Origin: Arachis hypogaea
Lineage: Eukaryota; Streptophyta; Magnoliopsida; Fabales; Fabaceae
Assembly (NCBI RefSeq): GCF_003086295.3
Contig: NC_092045.1
Coordinates: 19,947,758 to 20,011,757, forward strand
Direction of reading: 5' to 3'
Length of the DNA: 64,000 nucleotides
A program made the translations under genes and the position numbers. This document shows positions 33,912 through 45,221 of this stretch, piece by piece. Numbering within the stretch: position 1 is the stretch's first letter; each line of letters begins with the position of its first letter. A model generated the notes under the pieces. It was not told where the DNA came from. It saw only the letters and a program-made list of their open reading frames with translations, and ran no database searches.

Positions 33912-34829
33912 GGTGGACCCGTTCTTTAATTTCCTTGTTCTTTATTTTCTATTTTTCGAATTTTTATGCTTATGTTTATCTATGTTTGTGTCTTATTACA
34001 TGATCATTAGTATCTTAGTGTCTATGCCTTAAAGCTATGAATGTCCTATGAATCCATCACCTCTCTTAAATGAAAAATGCTTTAATCACAAAAGAACAAG
34101 AAGTACAGGATTTCAAAATTTATCCTTGAAACTAGTTGAATTAGTTTGATGTGGTGACAATACTTTTTGTTTTCTGAATGAATGCTTGAACAGTGCATAT
34201 GTCTTTTGAATTTGTTGTTTTGAGAATGTTAAAATTGTTGGCTCTTGAAAGAATGAGGAAAAAGAGAACTGTTATTGAGGATCTAAAAAAATCATTAGAT
34301 TGATTCTTGAAGCAAGAAAAAGCAGTGAAAAAAAATTCGAAAAAAAAAAGAGAGAGAAAAGGAAAAGAAAAAGAAAGAAATAAAGTTGTGATCCAAGGCA
34401 ACAAGAGTGTGCTTAAGAACCCTGGACACCTCTAGTTGGGGACTCTAGCAAAGCTGGGTCACAATCTGAAAAGGTTCACCCAATTATATGTCTGTGGCAT
34501 GTATGTATCCGGTGGTAATACTGGAAGACAGAGTGCTTTGGGCCACAGCCAAGACTCATACAATAGCTATGTTCAAGAATCATTATGCTTAACTAGGAGA
34601 TTCAATAACACTATCTGAGTTCTGAGTTCTTATAGATGCCAATCATTCTGAACTTCAAAGGATAGAGTGAGATGCCAAAACTGTTCGGAGGCAAAAAGCT
34701 ACTAGTCCCGCTCATCTAATTGGAGCTAAGTTTCCTTGATATTTTGGAGTCTTTAGTATATTCTCTTCTTTTTATCCTATTTTGATTTTCAGTTGCTTGG
34801 GGACAAGCAACAATTTAAGTTTGGTGTTG
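33912..34829 (+). other. Element D 3' untranslated region (copy 1)
   Basis: Conserved with C (1-467), B and A. An A-rich tract lies at 34310-34385. It ends GGGGACAAGCAACA..AAGTTTGGTGTTG at the LTR. No gene is seen. Confidence 0.7.
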
Positions 34830-36737
34830 TGATGAGCGGATAATTTATACGCTTTTTGGCATTGTTTTTAGTATGTTTTTAGTATGATTTAGTTAGTTTT
34901 TAGTATATTTTTATTAGTTTTTAGCTAAAATTCACTTTTCTGGACTTTACTATGAGTTTGTGTGTTTTTTTGTGATTTCAGGTATTTTCTGGCTGAAATT
35001 GAGGGTCCTGAGCAAAAATCTGATTCCGAGACCAAAAAGGACTGCAGATGCTGTTGGATTCTGACCTCCCTGCACTCGAAGTAAATTTTCTGAAGCTACA
35101 GAAGCCCAATTGGCGCGCTCTCAACGGCGTTGGAAAGTAGACATCCTGGGCTTTCCAGCAATATATGATAGTCCATACTTTGTCCAAGATTTGATGGCCC
35201 AAACCGGCGTGGCAAATCAGCCTCAGAAATTCCAGCGTTTAACGCTGGAACTGGCATAAAACTTGGAGTTAAACGCCCAAACTGGCATGAAAGCTGGCGT
35301 TTAACTCCAGAAAAGGTCTCTACACGAAAATGCTTCAATGCTCAGCCCAAGCACACACCAAGTGGACCCAGAAGTGGATTTTTACGTCATTTACTCATTT
35401 CTGTATACCCTAGGTTACTAGTTTACTATTAATAGGATCTTTGACATGGTATCGTACTCATGACCTTTACACGTTTCTGTGTACTTTCCACGCNNNNNNN
35501 NNNNNNNNNNNNNNNNNNNNNNNNNNNNNNNNNNNNNNNNNNNNNNNNNNNNNNNNNNNNNNNNNNNNNNNNNNNNNNNNNNNNNNNNNNNNNNNNNNNN
35601 NNNNNNNNNNNNNNNNNNNNNNNNNNNNNNNNNNNNNNNNNNNNNNNNNNNNNNNNNNNNNNNNNNNNNNNNNNNNNNNNNNNNNNNNNNNNNNNNNNNN
35701 NNNNNNNNNNNNNNNNNNNNNNNNNNNNNNNNNNNNNNNNNNNNNNNNNNNNNNNNNNNNNNNNNNNNNNNNNNNNNNNNNNNNNNNNNNNNNNNNNNNN
35801 NNNNNNNNNNNNNNNNNNNNNNNNNNNNNNNNNNNNNNNNNNNNNNNNNNNNNNNNNNNNNNNNNNNNNNNNNNNNNNNNNNNNNNNNNNNNNNNNNNNN
35901 NNNNNNNNNNNNNNNNNNNNNNNNNNNNNNNNNNNNNNNNNNNNNNNNNNNNNNNNNNNNNNNNNNNNNNNNNNNNNNNNNNNNNNNNNNNNNNNNNNNN
36001 NNNNNNNNNNNNNNNNNNNNNNNNNNNNNNNNNNNNNNNNNNNNNNNNNNNNNNNNNNNNNNNNNNNNNNNNNNNNNNNNNNNNNNNNNNNNNNNNNNNN
36101 NNNNNNNNNNNNNNNNNNNNNNNNNNNNNNNNNNNNNNNNNNNNNNNNNNNNNNNNNNNNNNNNNNNNNNNNNNNNNNNNNNNNNNNNNNNNNNNNNNNN
36201 NNNNNNNNNNNNNNNNNNNNNNNNNNNNNNNNNNNNNNNNNNNNNNNNNNNNNNNNNNNNNNNNNNNNNNNNNNNNNNNNNNNNNNNNNNNNNNNNNNNN
36301 NNNNNNNNNNNNNNNNNNNNNNNNNNNNNNNNNNNNNNNNNNNNNNNNNNNNNNNNNNNNNNNNNNNNNNNNNNNNNNNNNNNNNNNNNNNNNNNNNNNN
36401 NNNNNNNNNNNNNNNNNNNNNNNNNNNNNNNNNNNNNNNNNNNNNNNNNNNNNNNNNNNNNNNNNNNNNNNNNNNNNNNNNNNNNNNNNNNNNCCTCAAC
36501 CTATTCTCCATTACTGCAAACAAGTAATCATTTCATGTTCTTTTGTTCTTTTTCACAATCAATCCTGATAATTTCTGATATCCTGACTAAGATTTACAAG
36601 ATAACCATAGCTTGCTTCAAGTCGACAATCTCCGTGGGATCAACCCTTGCTCACGCAAGGTATTACTTGGACGACCCAGTGCACTTGCTGGTTAGTTGTG
36701 CGGAGTTGCAAAAGTGTGATTGCAATTTCGTGCACCA
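34830..36737 (+). repeat. Element D middle LTR, hybrid and gapped
   Basis: The left part (34830-35493) carries LTR3's diagnostic bases (AAATTCACTTTT, GAAGTAAATTTTCTGAAG and TTTGTCCAAG). The right part (36494-36737) carries LTR1's (AAGTCGACAATC, GGGATCAACCC and CTCACGCAAGG). The switch lies in the N gap. From LTR1 the gap should hold only about 607 bp. Confidence 0.88.
35494..36493. other. Assembly gap of 1000 N
   Basis: Exactly 1000 unknown bases, a placeholder size. The 60 bases to its left lack several bases present in the other LTRs (for example TATCGTACTCATGACC against TATCTGTACCTCATGACA), typical of unpolished long-read contig ends. Open frames drawn across the Ns are meaningless. Confidence 0.98.
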
Positions 36738-36743
36738 AGTTTT

Positions 36744-36761
36744 TGGCGCCGTTGCCGGGGA
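36744..36761 (+). promoter_or_regulatory. Element D primer binding site (copy 2)
   Basis: TGGCGCCGTTGCCGGGGA, identical to copy 1. In a true tandem it lies downstream of the shared LTR. Confidence 0.85.
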
Positions 36762-37460
36762 TTGTTCGAGTTTGGACAACTGACGGTTTATCTTGTTGCT
36801 TAGATTAGGACTGTTTTGTTTTTGTTGGTTTAGAGTCTTTTATTTGAGTTTAGTTTTATATTTTAAGTTTGGTGTCTTCTTTGTGTTTTCCTTTAAGTTT
36901 TCGAAAAAATTTGTGTTTGATTTTCTAAAAATTTCAAGTTTGGTGTCTTTTGTGCTTTTATTCACTTAAAAATTTTTTCAAAAATTTGTTCTTGGTGTTC
37001 ATCTTGATCTTCAAAGTGTTCTTGGTGTTCATCTTGACATTCAAAGTTTTCTTGTTTGTTCTCTTTGTTTTGATCTAAAATTTCTAAGTTTAGTGTCGTT
37101 CTGTTGTTTTTCTCTTTCCTCATTAAAATTTTAAAAAAATATCCTTTCCTTGTTTTACTCATAATTTTCAAAATTTTGCATTAAATTAGTCAAAGATTTT
37201 CAAAATCATATCTTTTCAGTCATTTTTATTTGCAATCATATCTTCTCAATCATATCTTTTTCAAAATAATTTTCAATCATATCTTTTTAATTAACTAACT
37301 GATCCAGTTTTCAATTTGCTTTGATCTTATTTTCTTTTAATTTTCGAAATTTATTTATTTTCCTTTATTCTATTTATTTTTTTCGATTAATTCAAAAAAA
37401 ATATAAAAAAAATAATATACATTTTACTTGTGAATTCATATCATATTCCCTTTATCCATT
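36762..37460 (+). other. Element D leader (copy 2)
   Basis: Same as 28364-29067, except that several T or A runs are one base shorter (around 37350-37385). Confidence 0.65.
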
Positions 37461-38415
37461 ATGGACTCAAGTGGAATTGATCAGTCCAGAAGGACTCTGG
37501 GTCATATGCTAACCCCATTACAGCTGCATATAGGAGTAGCATCTGTACACCTCCCATCAAAGCAAGCAGCTTGAGCTAAATCCTCAACTCATTATCATAG
37601 TGCAGCAAAATTGCCAGTATTCCGGTCTTCCACAGGAAGAGCCTACTGAGTTTCTGGCACAGTTCTTACAAATTGCTGACACAGTACATGATAAAGAGGT
37701 AGATCAGGATGTCTACAGACTATTACTGTTTCCATTTGCTGTGAAAGATCAAGCTAAGAGGTGGTTGAATAACCAACCTACAGCAAGCATAAAGACATGG
37801 AAACAGTTATCAGACAAATTCCTGAATCACTTTTACCCTCCAAAGAGGATGACACAGCTAAGGCTGGACATCCAAGGCTTTAAACAAGAGGATAATGAAT
37901 CCCTTTATAATGCCTGGGAGAGGTATAGAGGTATGCTAAAAAAATGCCCCTCTGAAATGTTTTCAGAGTGGGTACAGTTAGACATCTTCTACTATGGGCT
38001 TACAGAAAAAGCTCAGATGTCTTTAGACCACTCAGCTGGTGGATCTATACACATGAGGAAGACAATTGAAGAGGCTCAAGAGCTTATAGACACTGTTGCT
38101 AGAAATCAATATTTGTACTCTAGCAACGAGTTCTCCCCAAAAGAGGAAGCCATGGCAGTAGCCACTGATCCTAATCCTCAAGAACAGATGATTGAGATTA
38201 ATCAACAATTGCTCCTTATGACAAAACAATTAGCAGAATTTAAAGAGATGCTCCAAGACACTAAAGATGCTAACAAGAATATGGAAGCACAATTGAATCA
38301 AACAAGACAGCAACTATCTAAACAGATAACAGAAGAATGTCAAGCAGTTCAACTGAGGAGTGGGAAGACATTGAATAACACTGCTCAAAGTGGCAAAAAG
38401 CCAAATAAGGAATAA
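37461..38415 (+). pseudogene. Element D Gag (copy 2), frameshifted, possibly by sequencing error
   Basis: The ATG at 37461 matches copy 1, but one G is missing in CTCTGGG (near 37500) and one T in GCTTGAGC (near 37572), so the frame is lost until about 37578; the ORF is continuous from 37600. From there to the TAA at 38413 it is identical to copy 1. Both losses are in homopolymers close to the gap, so I read them as probable base-calling errors. Confidence 0.8.
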
Positions 38416-41415
38416 TTGACAGAGGATAACCAAACCACTGTCCAAAATCCCTCTGAGGACAGTAAGAGCCCAGAGAGGAATACTTTTGGCGTTCAAACGC
38501 CAGAAAAGGGAGGAAAACTGGCGTTAAACGCCCATTCCTTGCCCAGTTCTGGCGTTCAAACGCCAGAAAAGGGGAAAAAGTTGGCGTTAAGCGCCCATTT
38601 TCCACCCAACCCTGGCGTTCAAACGCCAATGAGGAATCAGACACCTGTGAGTGCTGATAGTAACCCCTCTAAAAAGGCTTCTCCAACCACTTCTGTAAGG
38701 AATAAACCTGCAGCATCTAAGGTTGAAGAATATAGAGCCAAGATGCCTTATCCTCAAAAACTCCGCCAAGCGGAACAGGATAAGCAATTTGCCCGCTTTG
38801 CAGACTATCTGAGGACTCTTGAAATAAAGATTCTGTTTGCAGAGGCACTTGAGCAAATACCTTCTTATGCTAAGTTCATGAAAGAGATCTTAAGTCATAA
38901 GAAGGATTGGAGAGAAACTGAAAAAGTTTTTCTCACTGAAGAATGCAGTGCAGTCATATTAAAGAGCTTACCAGAGAAGCTTAAAGACCCTGGAAGCTTT
39001 ATGATACCATGCACATTAGAGGGTACTTGTACCAAGAAAGCTCTATGTGATCTTGGGGCAAGTATCAACCTAATACCTGCATCCACTGTCAGAAAGCTTG
39101 GCTTGACTGGAGAAGTCAAGCCAACCAGGATATGTCTCCAACTTGCTGATGGCTCCATTAAATACCCATCAGGCATAATTGAGGATATGATTGTCAAGGT
39201 TGGGCCATTTGCCTTTCCCACTGACTTTATAGTGCTGGAAATGGAGGAGCATAAGAGTGCAACTCTCATTCTAGGAAGACCTTTCCTAGCAACTGGACGG
39301 ACCCTCATTGACGTCCAAAAAGAGGAATTAACCCTGAGAGTCAATGAGGATGAGTTCAAGTTGAATGTTGTCAAAGCTATGCAGCATCCAGACACAACAA
39401 ATGACTGCATGAGCACTGATATTATTGACTCTTTGGTGGAGGAGGTCAATATGACTGAAAGTCTTGAATCAGAGCTAGATGACATCTTTAAAGATGTTCA
39501 GCCTGATCTGGAGGAACTAAAGGAAATAAAAGAAATTCTGAAAATTCCTCAAGAAGAAGATAAACCTCCTAAACCAGAGCTCAAGCCACTACCACCATCC
39601 CTGAAATATGCATTTCTGGGAGAAGGTGACACTTTTCCAGTGATCATAAGCTCTGCTTTAAATCCACAGGAAGAGGAAGCACTAATTCAAGTGCTAAGGA
39701 CACACAAGACAGCTCTTGGGTGGTCCATAAGTGATCTTAAGGGCATTAACCCAGCAAGATGCATGCACAAGATCCTATTGGAGGATGATGCTAAGCCAGT
39801 GGTTCAACCACAAAGGCGGCTAAATCCAGCCATGAGGGAGGTGGTGCAGAAAGAGGTCACTAAGTTACTAGAGGCTGGGATTATTTATCCTATTTCTGAC
39901 AGCCCCTGGGTGAGCCCTGTCCATGTTGTCCCCAAGAAGGGAGGCATAACAGTGGTTTATAATGAAAAGAATGAACTGGTTCCTACAAGAACAGTTACAG
40001 GGTGGCGTATGTGTATTGACTACAGAAGGCTCAATACAGTCACCAGAAAGGATCATTTTCCTTTACCATTCATAGACCAGATGCTAGAGAGACTAGCAGG
40101 TCATGAATACTACTGCTTTTTGGACGGCTACTCAGGTTACAACCAAATTGCAGTAGATCCTCAGGACCAAGAGAAAACAGCATTTACATGTCCTTCTGGA
40201 ATATTTGCCTACAGAAGGATGCCTTTTGGTCTGTGCAATGCACCTGCAACCTTTCAGAGGTGCATGCTCTCTATCTTCTCAGATATGATAGAGAAATTTT
40301 TGGAAGTCTTTATGGATGACTTTTCAGTATTTGGAGACTCATTCAGCTCCTGCCTTAACCATCTAGCACATGTTCTGAAAAGATGCCAAGAGACTAACCT
40401 GGTCTTAAACTGGGAAAAATGTCACTTTATGGTGACTGAAGGAATTGTCCTTGGGCATAAAATTTCAAACAAGGGAATAGAGGTGGATCAAGCTAAAGTT
40501 GAAGTAATTGAAAAATTACCACCACCTACCAATGTTAAGGCAATCAGAAGCTTTCTGGGGCATGCAGGATTCTACAGAAGGTTTATAAAGGATTTTTCAA
40601 AAATTGCCAAACCTCTGAGTAATCTGCTAGCTGCTGACACTCCATTTATCTTTGATAAAGAGTGTCTGCAGGCGTTTGAGACCCTGAAAGCTAAGCTGGT
40701 CACAGCACCAGTCATCTCTGCACCAGACTGGACATTACCATTTGAACTAATGTGTGATGCCAGTGACCATGCCATTGGTGCAGTATTGGGACAAAGGCAT
40801 GGTAAGCTTCTGCATGTCATTCATTATGGCAGCCGTATTCTAAATGATGCACAGAAGAACTACACAACCACAGAAAAAGAGTTACTTGCAGTGGTTTATG
40901 CCATTGACAAGTTCAGATCTTATTTAGTAGGATCAAAAGTGATTGTGTACACTAACCATGCTGCTCTTAAATATCTACTCACAAAGCAGGATTCAAAACC
41001 CAGGCTCATAAGATGGGTGTTGCTTCTGCAAGAGTTTGATATAGAAATAAGAGACAGAAAAGGTACAGAGAATCAAGTAGTTGATCACCTGTCAAGGATA
41101 GAACCAGTAGCAGGAGCATCCCTCCTTCCTACTGAGATCTCTGAAACCTTTCCGGATGAGCAATTATTTGCTATTCAGGAAGCTCCGTGGCTTGCAGACA
41201 GTGCAAACTATAAGACTCAAGGTTCTCCTTCTGTAACCATGGAGAGGAAGCATGCAGAGCTTCTCTCAAAACAGAGTCAAACAGAGCCCCCACAGTCAAA
41301 CTCTAAGTTTGGTGTTGGGAGGCCACCACCAACTTCTAAGTTTGGTGTTGAACCCCCACATTCAAACTCTAAGTTTGGTGTTGGGAGGTTCCAACTTTAC
41401 TCTGAGCCTCTGTGA
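38416..41415 (+). CDS. Element D protease, reverse transcriptase and RNase H, no integrase (copy 2)
   Basis: Protein identical over all 999 residues after the TTG to 30025-33024, including the RNase H Asp-to-Asn change, the integrase loss and the B-type tail. Two bodies with no difference across 3 kb means either very recent duplication or the same DNA assembled twice. Confidence 0.83.
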   Translation: MTEDNQTTVQNPSEDSKSPERNTFGVQTPEKGGKLALNAHSLPSSGVQTPEKGKKLALSAHFPPNPGVQTPMRNQTPVSADSNPSKKASPTTSVRNKPAASKVEEYRAKMPYPQKLRQAEQDKQFARFADYLRTLEIKILFAEALEQIPSYAKFMKEILSHKKDWRETEKVFLTEECSAVILKSLPEKLKDPGSFMIPCTLEGTCTKKALCDLGASINLIPASTVRKLGLTGEVKPTRICLQLADGSIKYPSGIIEDMIVKVGPFAFPTDFIVLEMEEHKSATLILGRPFLATGRTLIDVQKEELTLRVNEDEFKLNVVKAMQHPDTTNDCMSTDIIDSLVEEVNMTESLESELDDIFKDVQPDLEELKEIKEILKIPQEEDKPPKPELKPLPPSLKYAFLGEGDTFPVIISSALNPQEEEALIQVLRTHKTALGWSISDLKGINPARCMHKILLEDDAKPVVQPQRRLNPAMREVVQKEVTKLLEAGIIYPISDSPWVSPVHVVPKKGGITVVYNEKNELVPTRTVTGWRMCIDYRRLNTVTRKDHFPLPFIDQMLERLAGHEYYCFLDGYSGYNQIAVDPQDQEKTAFTCPSGIFAYRRMPFGLCNAPATFQRCMLSIFSDMIEKFLEVFMDDFSVFGDSFSSCLNHLAHVLKRCQETNLVLNWEKCHFMVTEGIVLGHKISNKGIEVDQAKVEVIEKLPPPTNVKAIRSFLGHAGFYRRFIKDFSKIAKPLSNLLAADTPFIFDKECLQAFETLKAKLVTAPVISAPDWTLPFELMCDASDHAIGAVLGQRHGKLLHVIHYGSRILNDAQKNYTTTEKELLAVVYAIDKFRSYLVGSKVIVYTNHAALKYLLTKQDSKPRLIRWVLLLQEFDIEIRDRKGTENQVVDHLSRIEPVAGASLLPTEISETFPDEQLFAIQEAPWLADSANYKTQGSPSVTMERKHAELLSKQSQTEPPQSNSKFGVGRPPPTSKFGVEPPHSNSKFGVGRFQLYSEPL

Positions 41416-41974
41416 GGCTCCATGAGGGCCCACTGTCAAGCTACTGACACTAAAGAAGCGCTTATTGGGAGGCAACCCAATGTTATATTTTATCTAATTT
41501 CCTTTGTTATTTTATGTTTTCTATAGGTTGATGATCATGAGAAGTCACAAAAGCAAAAACAAAAAGAAAAATAGAAAGAAAAACAGCACACCCTGGAGGA
41601 GAACTTGCTGGCGTTTAAACGCCAGTGAGGCTAGCAGATGGGCGTTTAACGTCCAGTCTGGCACCATTCTGGGCGTTTAACGCCAGAAAGGGGCACCAGA
41701 CTGGCGTTAAACGCCAGGAATGGGCACCAAGCTGGCGTTAAACGCCAGAAATGGGCACCAGCCCGGCGTTTAACGCCAGAATAGGCATAAGGAGCATTTT
41801 TGCTCGCCACTTGGTGCAGGGATGACTTTTCCTTGACACCTCAGGATCTGTGGACCCCACAGGATCCCCACCTACCCCACCACTCTCTCTTCTTTCTTCT
41901 TTTGCTCGAGGACGAGCAAACTTTCTAAGTTTGGTGTGGTAAAAGCGTTGCTTTTTGTTTATCTATAATCATTT
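41416..41974 (+). repeat. Element D spacer with palindrome cluster (copy 2, 41608-41779)
   Basis: Same six palindromes as 33217-33388, offset 8391. Confidence 0.8.
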
Positions 41975-42302
41975 ATGGCACCTGAGGCCGGAAAAACCTC
42001 TAGAAAGAGGAAAGGGAAGGCAAAAGCTTCCACCTCCGAGCCATGGGAGATGGAGATATTCATCTCAAGGGATGCACTTTCCTCCACAAAACTATTGGGA
42101 GCAAATCAATACCTCCCTAGGAGAATTGAGTTCCAACATGGGACAACTAAGGGTGAAGCACCAAGAACATTCCATCCTCCTCCATGAAAATAAAGAAGAT
42201 CATAGAATCATGAGAGAGAAGCAACAAAGGCAAGGAAGAGACATTGAGGAGCTCAAGCACTCCATAAGATCTTCAAGAGGAAGAACAAGCCGCCATCACT
42301 AA
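41975..42302 (+). pseudogene. Element D 3' ORF, internally deleted (copy 2)
   Basis: Identical to 33584-33911, including the deletion joint, so the deletion predates the duplication. Confidence 0.75.
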
Positions 42303-43219
42303 GGTGGACCCGTTCTTTAATTTCCTTGTTCTTTATTTTCTATTTTTCGAATTTTTATGCTTATGTTTATCTATGTTTGTGTCTTATTACATGATCATTA
42401 GTATCTTAGTGTCTATGCCTTAAAGCTATGAATGTCCTATGAATCCATCACCTCTCTTAAATGAAAAATGCTTTAATCACAAAAGAACAAGAAGTACAGG
42501 ATTTCAAAATTTATCCTTGAAACTAGTTGAATTAGTTTGATGTGGTGACAATACTTTTTGTTTTCTGAATGAATGCTTGAACAGTGCATATGTCTTTTGA
42601 ATTTGTTGTTTTGAGAATGTTAAAATTGTTGGCTCTTGAAAGAATGAGGAAAAAGAGAACTGTTATTGAGGATCTAAAAAAATCATTAGATTGATTCTTG
42701 AAGCAAGAAAAAGCAGTGAAAAAAAATTCGAAAAAAAAAGAGAGAGAAAAGGAAAAGAAAAAGAAAGAAATAAAGTTGTGATCCAAGGCAACAAGAGTGT
42801 GCTTAAGAACCCTGGACACCTCTAGTTGGGGACTCTAGCAAAGCTGGGTCACAATCTGAAAAGGTTCACCCAATTATATGTCTGTGGCATGTATGTATCC
42901 GGTGGTAATACTGGAAGACAGAGTGCTTTGGGCCACAGCCAAGACTCATACAATAGCTATGTTCAAGAATCATTATGCTTAACTAGGAGATTCAATAACA
43001 CTATCTGAGTTCTGAGTTCTTATAGATGCCAATCATTCTGAACTTCAAAGGATAGAGTGAGATGCCAAAACTGTTCGGAGGCAAAAAGCTACTAGTCCCG
43101 CTCATCTAATTGGAGCTAAGTTTCCTTGATATTTTGGAGTCTTTAGTATATTCTCTTCTTTTTATCCTATTTTGATTTTCAGTTGCTTGGGGACAAGCAA
43201 CAATTTAAGTTTGGTGTTG
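42303..43219 (+). other. Element D 3' untranslated region (copy 2)
   Basis: As 33912-34829, but one A shorter in the run near 42730. Ends AAGTTTGGTGTTG at the LTR. Confidence 0.7.
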
Positions 43220-44744
43220 TGATGAGCGGATAATTTATACGCTTTTTGGCATTGTTTTTAGTATGTTTTTAGTATGATTTAGTTAGTTTTTAGTATATTT
43301 TTATTAGTTTTTAGCTAAAATTCACTTTTCTGGACTTTACTATGAGTTTGTGTGTTTTTTTGTGATTTCAGGTATTTTCTGGCTGAAATTGAGGGTCCTG
43401 AGCAAAAATCTGATTCCGAGACCAAAAAGGACTGCAGATGCTGTTGGATTCTGACCTCCCTGCACTCGAAGTAAATTTTCTGAAGCTACAGAAGCCCAAT
43501 TGGCGCGCTCTCAACGGCGTTGGAAAGTAGACATCCTGGGCTTTCCAGCAATATATGATAGTCCATACTTTGTCCAAGATTTGATGGCCCAAACCGGCGT
43601 GGCAAATCAGCCTCAGAAATTCCAGCGTTTAACGCTGGAACTGGCATAAAACTTGGAGTTAAACGCCCAAACTGGCATGAAAGCTGGCGTTTAACTCCAG
43701 AAAAGGTCTCTACACGAAAATGCTTCAATGCTCAGCCCAAGCACACACCAAGTGGACCCAGAAGTGGATTTTTACGTCATTTACTCATTTCTGTATACCC
43801 TAGGTTACTAGTTTACTATTAATAGGATCTTTTGACATGGTATCTGTACCTCATGACACTTTACACGTTTTCTTTGTGTACTTTCCACGGCATGAGTCTC
43901 TAAACCCCATGGTTGGGGGTGAGGAGCTCTGCTGTGTCTTGATGGATTAATGCAATTACTACTGTTTCTTATTCAATCATGCTTGCTTCCATTCTAAGAT
44001 AATACTTGTTCTTAACCCGGATGAATGTGATGATCCGTGACAATCATCATCATTCTCAACTATGAACGTGTGCCTGACAACCACCTCCGTTCTACCTTAG
44101 ATTAAGTAGTTATCTCTTGGATTCTTTAACCGGAATCTTCGTGGTATAAGCTAGAACTGATGGCGGCATTCAAGAGAATCCGGAAGGTCTAAACCTTGTC
44201 TGTGGTATTCTGAGTAGGATTCAATGATTGGATGACTGTGACGTGCTTCAAACTCCTAGCAGGCGGGGCGTTAGTGACAGACGCAAAAGAATCACTGGAT
44301 TCTATTCCGGCCTGACCGAGAACCGACAGATGATTAGCCATGCTGTGACAGAGCATAGGAACATTTTCACTGAGAGGATGGGAGGTAGCCATTGACAACG
44401 GTGAAACCCTACATACAGCTTGCCATGGAAGGAACCTTGCGTGTTTGATGAAGAAGACAGTGGGAAAGCAGAGATTCAGAGGACAGAGCATCTCCAAAAC
44501 CTCAACCTATTCTCCATTACTGCAAAATAAGTAATCATTTCATGTTCTTTTGTTCTTTTTCACAATCAATCCTGATAATTTCTGATATCCTGACTAAGAT
44601 TTACAAGATAACCATAGCTTGCTTCAAGCCGACAATCTCCGTGGGATCGACCCTTGCTCACACAAGGTATTACTTGGACGACCCAGTGCACTTGCTGGTT
44701 AGTTGTGCGGAGTTGCAAAAGTGTGATTGCAATTTCGTGCACCA
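43220..44744 (+). repeat. Element D LTR 3 (3' LTR)
   Basis: 1525 bp, same length as LTR1. It ends GTGCACCA and is followed by CATAC, then by A's gag. Confidence 0.92.
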
Positions 44745-44749
44745 CATAC

Positions 44750-45221
44750 CTCTATACCTCTCCCAAGCATTATAAAGGGATTCATTATCCTCTTGTTTAA
44801 AGCCTTGGATGTCCATCCTTAGCTGTGTCATCCTTTTTGGAGGGTAAAATTGATTCAGGAATTTGTCTGATAACTGTCTCCATGTTTTTATGCTTGCTCT
44901 GGGTTGGTTATTCAACCACCTCTTAGCTTGATCTTTTACAGCAAATGGAAACAGTAATAATCTGTAGACATCTTGATCTACCTCTTTATCACGTACTGTG
45001 TCAGCAATTTGTAAGAATTGTGCCAGAAACTCAGTAGGTTCTTCCTGTGGAAGACCGGAATACTGGCAATTTTGCTGCACCATGATAATGAGTTGAGGAT
45101 TTAGCTCAAAGCTGCTTGCTTTAATGGGAGGTATACAGATGCTGCTCCCATATGCAGCTGTAATGGGGTTAGCATATGACCCCAGAGTCCTTCTGGACTG
45201 CTCAATTCCACTTAGGTCCAT
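44750..45221 (-). pseudogene. Element A gag, N-terminal segment
   Basis: ATG at 45221 (MDLSGIEQSRRTLGSYANP) through RLLLFPFAVKDQAKRWLNNQP, DKFLNQFYPPKRMTQLRMDI to ESLYNAWERYRGM, where D is inserted. The second copy of CATAC (44745-44749) abuts D's LTR. It is about 95% identical by eye to the D gag. It joins the segment that ends at 26814. Confidence 0.85.

Larger units (their letters stand above)
26815..44744 (+). mobile_element. Element D, integrase-less Ty3-gypsy element shown as a three-LTR tandem
   Basis: LTRs lie at 26815-28339, 34830-36737 (with a 1000-N gap) and 43220-44744, and the whole is flanked by CATAC (26810-26814 and 44745-44749) inside A's gag. The two bodies (28340-34829 and 36738-43219) are the same except for single-base run differences. 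Each holds primer site, gag, a long pro-RT-RNase H ORF, B-type 3' spacer, a deleted 3' ORF and 3' UTR. A single flanking duplication shows one insertion event. The second body then arose by unequal crossing-over, or is an assembly duplication. LTR1 and LTR3 differ at about 11 sites by eye (about 0.7%), so insertion was recent. Confidence 0.88.

Noticed and set aside
35429..36783. Long open frames on both strands across the gap (364, 375, 355 and 434 codons)
   Set aside because: They consist of unknown bases; the ends are LTR sequence.
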